In this document: piece after piece, positions 63,096-64,000 of the stretch
Numbering within the stretch: the first letter of the stretch is position 1
How the letters are laid out: each line of letters begins with the position of its first letter
Source of the DNA: Clostridium tepidum
Lineage (GTDB): Bacteria; Bacillota; Clostridia; Clostridiales; Clostridiaceae
DNA length: 64,000 nucleotides
Reading direction: 5' to 3'
NCBI RefSeq assembly: GCF_002008345.1
Contig: NZ_MRAE01000006.1
Span: forward strand, 1 to 64,000
Position numbers and translations under genes: made by a program
The notes under the pieces: generated by a model
The model's database searches: none
What the model was told of the DNA's origin: nothing
What the model saw: only the letters and a program-made list of their open reading frames with translations

Positions 63096-64000
63096 TTATA
63101 TTAATTTTGATTTTGTCTCTTTAAATGCGTTTTGATTTTCTTCTAGGATATTTTTTACATTTTCTAAATTTAATTTTTCTCCTACAAAAGCTGAATTTTT
63201 TATACCAGCTCCAAATGTTCTATCCATTATTTCCTTTAGATTATCTTGAGTTATATTATCTATCTTTTTCATTATTATTTCCGGATCATTTATTCTATTT
63301 AAAAATAATACAGATTTACCATTGTTAAACATTCTAGTGCTGGTACTTTCTAATCCTAATATGTAACTTCCTTTTAATTGCTCTTTTGATTTTATTAATT
63401 TTTCTTTATTTATACCTTTCTTTGAAAAATCCTTTACTACTTCTTTTATTAAATTTATAGTATCTTCAGTATAGTTTGGATTTAAGCCTGTGTAAATACT
63501 TACTGCTCCCGTATTATTAAAGGATGAAATATAAGAATATATACTGTAACATAGTCCTTTTTCTTCTCTTATCTTCTGGAATAATATAGATGAAGCTCCT
63601 CCTCCTAATACATTACTAAGTAATACAAGAGGGTATATATCATCATTACCTAATTCCAATCCTTCAAATCCTAAACTTATATGAAGTTGTTCTATATTTT
63701 TATTTTTAAATAAGTGGTTATTTTCTATTTTAGGTTTTGAATAACATGTTATATTTTTATTTTCGCCACTATTCCAATTACCAAAATATTTATTTATTAA
63801 CTTTTCTAATTTATCTATATCAAAATTACCACATATAGATATAACTGTGTTTTGTGGAATATAATATTTATTTATATAATCTACTATATCTTTTTTTTTA
63901 AAGGATTTTATATTTTTAACTGTTCCTAAAATAGGGTAGGAAATAGAATCATTGCCCCATATAGCCTTGCAATGTAAATCTGATAGTACATCCTCTGGAG
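63096..64000 (-). CDS. M16-family zinc peptidase (MlpA/YmxG-like), 5' end outside window
   Basis: The last ~300 residues of an M16 insulinase-like protein; the frame runs without a stop to the window edge. Visible are the domain-1 end (VISICGNFDIDKLEKLINKYFG), the conserved linker and the second-domain opening (HISLGFEGLELGNDDIYPLVLLSNVLGGGASSILFQKIREEKGLCYSIYS), the RxxxGLxY substrate-binding motif. The HxxEH zinc site lies beyond the edge, so activity cannot be judged. An apparent start at 63659 (TTG) is internal. Confidence 0.93.
   Translation of the reverse strand, partial: PEDVLSDLHCKAIWGNDSISYPILGTVKNIKSFKKKDIVDYINKYYIPQNTVISICGNFDIDKLEKLINKYFGNWNSGENKNITCYSKPKIENNHLFKNKNIEQLHISLGFEGLELGNDDIYPLVLLSNVLGGGASSILFQKIREEKGLCYSIYSYISSFNNTGAVSIYTGLNPNYTEDTINLIKEVVKDFSKKGINKEKLIKSKEQLKGSYILGLESTSTRMFNNGKSVLFLNRINDPEIIMKKIDNITQDNLKEIMDRTFGAGIKNSAFVGEKLNLENVKNILEENQNAFKETKSKLI

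Noticed and set aside
63096-63659. M16 gene starting at TTG 63659
   Set aside because: The frame stays open to the window edge and upstream residues match the first M16 domain, so the TTG is internal.
1-64000. tRNA, rRNA or CRISPR arrays
   Set aside because: I saw no cloverleaf with a GGTTCRA arm, no rRNA sequence and no regularly spaced repeat array. The ~95-bp palindromes are dispersed and lack spacers.

Overview
The window is AT-rich (by eye well under 30% G+C) chromosomal DNA of an endospore-forming clostridium. Spo0E, SpoVS, a GerB-type germination permease, a YlmC/YmxH sporulation protein and SpoIIIE/FtsK point to a spore former. The gene content and codon use suggest the proteolytic Clostridium botulinum/C. 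sporogenes group or a near relative. The species assignment is inference.

Layout. (a) 1-19168 is a mixed housekeeping/accessory stretch: an SNF2/SWIM helicase, a DUF1836 protein, a hemolysin III-like protein, the arginine antiporter ArcD and arginine deiminase ArcA, a macrodomain protein, aminopeptidase P, a lone germination permease, a Cys-rich flavin/2Fe-2S electron-transfer protein, Spo0E, a holin-like protein, and an MTA/SAH deaminase (mtaD) behind an adenine-type purine riboswitch (19276-19340). (b) 19496-25791 is the wreck of a coenzyme-B12-dependent glycerol/diol dehydratase locus. The large subunit has a +1 frameshift, the medium subunit has several lesions, and only the small subunit is apparently intact. 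The reactivase is frameshifted, truncated and joined to a GlcG/HbpS-like fragment. The 1,3-propanediol dehydrogenase has lost its middle, and its PocR-type sensor kinase and AraC-type response regulator are broken. (c) 25956-42200 is a full ethanolamine-utilisation (eut) microcompartment locus read on the minus strand: eutG, then eutS-P-V-W-A-B-C-L, a BMC protein, eutE-M-T, pduL, a Eut-associated hypothetical, eutN, a tandem-BMC protein, eutH and eutQ. Three leaders (eutG, eutS, eutA) carry twin hairpins with AANGRN-type hexaloops followed by terminators, the signature of EutV antitermination. A cobalamin riboswitch with its own terminator lies upstream of eutG, laid out like the EutX/Rli55 regulatory RNA. 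Unexpectedly, eutV lacks one A in its start-proximal A tract and eutW has an in-frame TAA, so the regulator pair looks broken while the structural genes look whole. (d) 42319-52486 holds cca, a small membrane protein, a FAD oxidoreductase, purB, DUF378, HPr, an aminotransferase and a three-gene polyprenyl-phosphate-glycan-like module. (e) 52627-64000 is a conserved Firmicutes block, spoVS-rny-recA-pgsA-rimO-ftsK/spoIIIE-tepA-aspartokinase-ymxH-M16 peptidase, with cinA missing between pgsA and recA.

How it works together. The eut structural genes could degrade ethanolamine to acetaldehyde, ethanol and acetyl-phosphate inside a protein shell, using adenosylcobalamin made by EutT. EutVW and the B12 riboswitch would normally license this. 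The B12-dependent glycerol pathway next door is already lost, and the ethanolamine regulators appear to be at an earlier stage of the same process, or to depend on slippage/read-through. Non-coding structure includes a three-copy ~95-bp palindromic element, a ~232-bp inverted-repeat element, a cluster of ATGCAT palindromes around arcA/arcD, and a nearly identical ~65-bp promoter region in front of two redox genes 30 kb apart.
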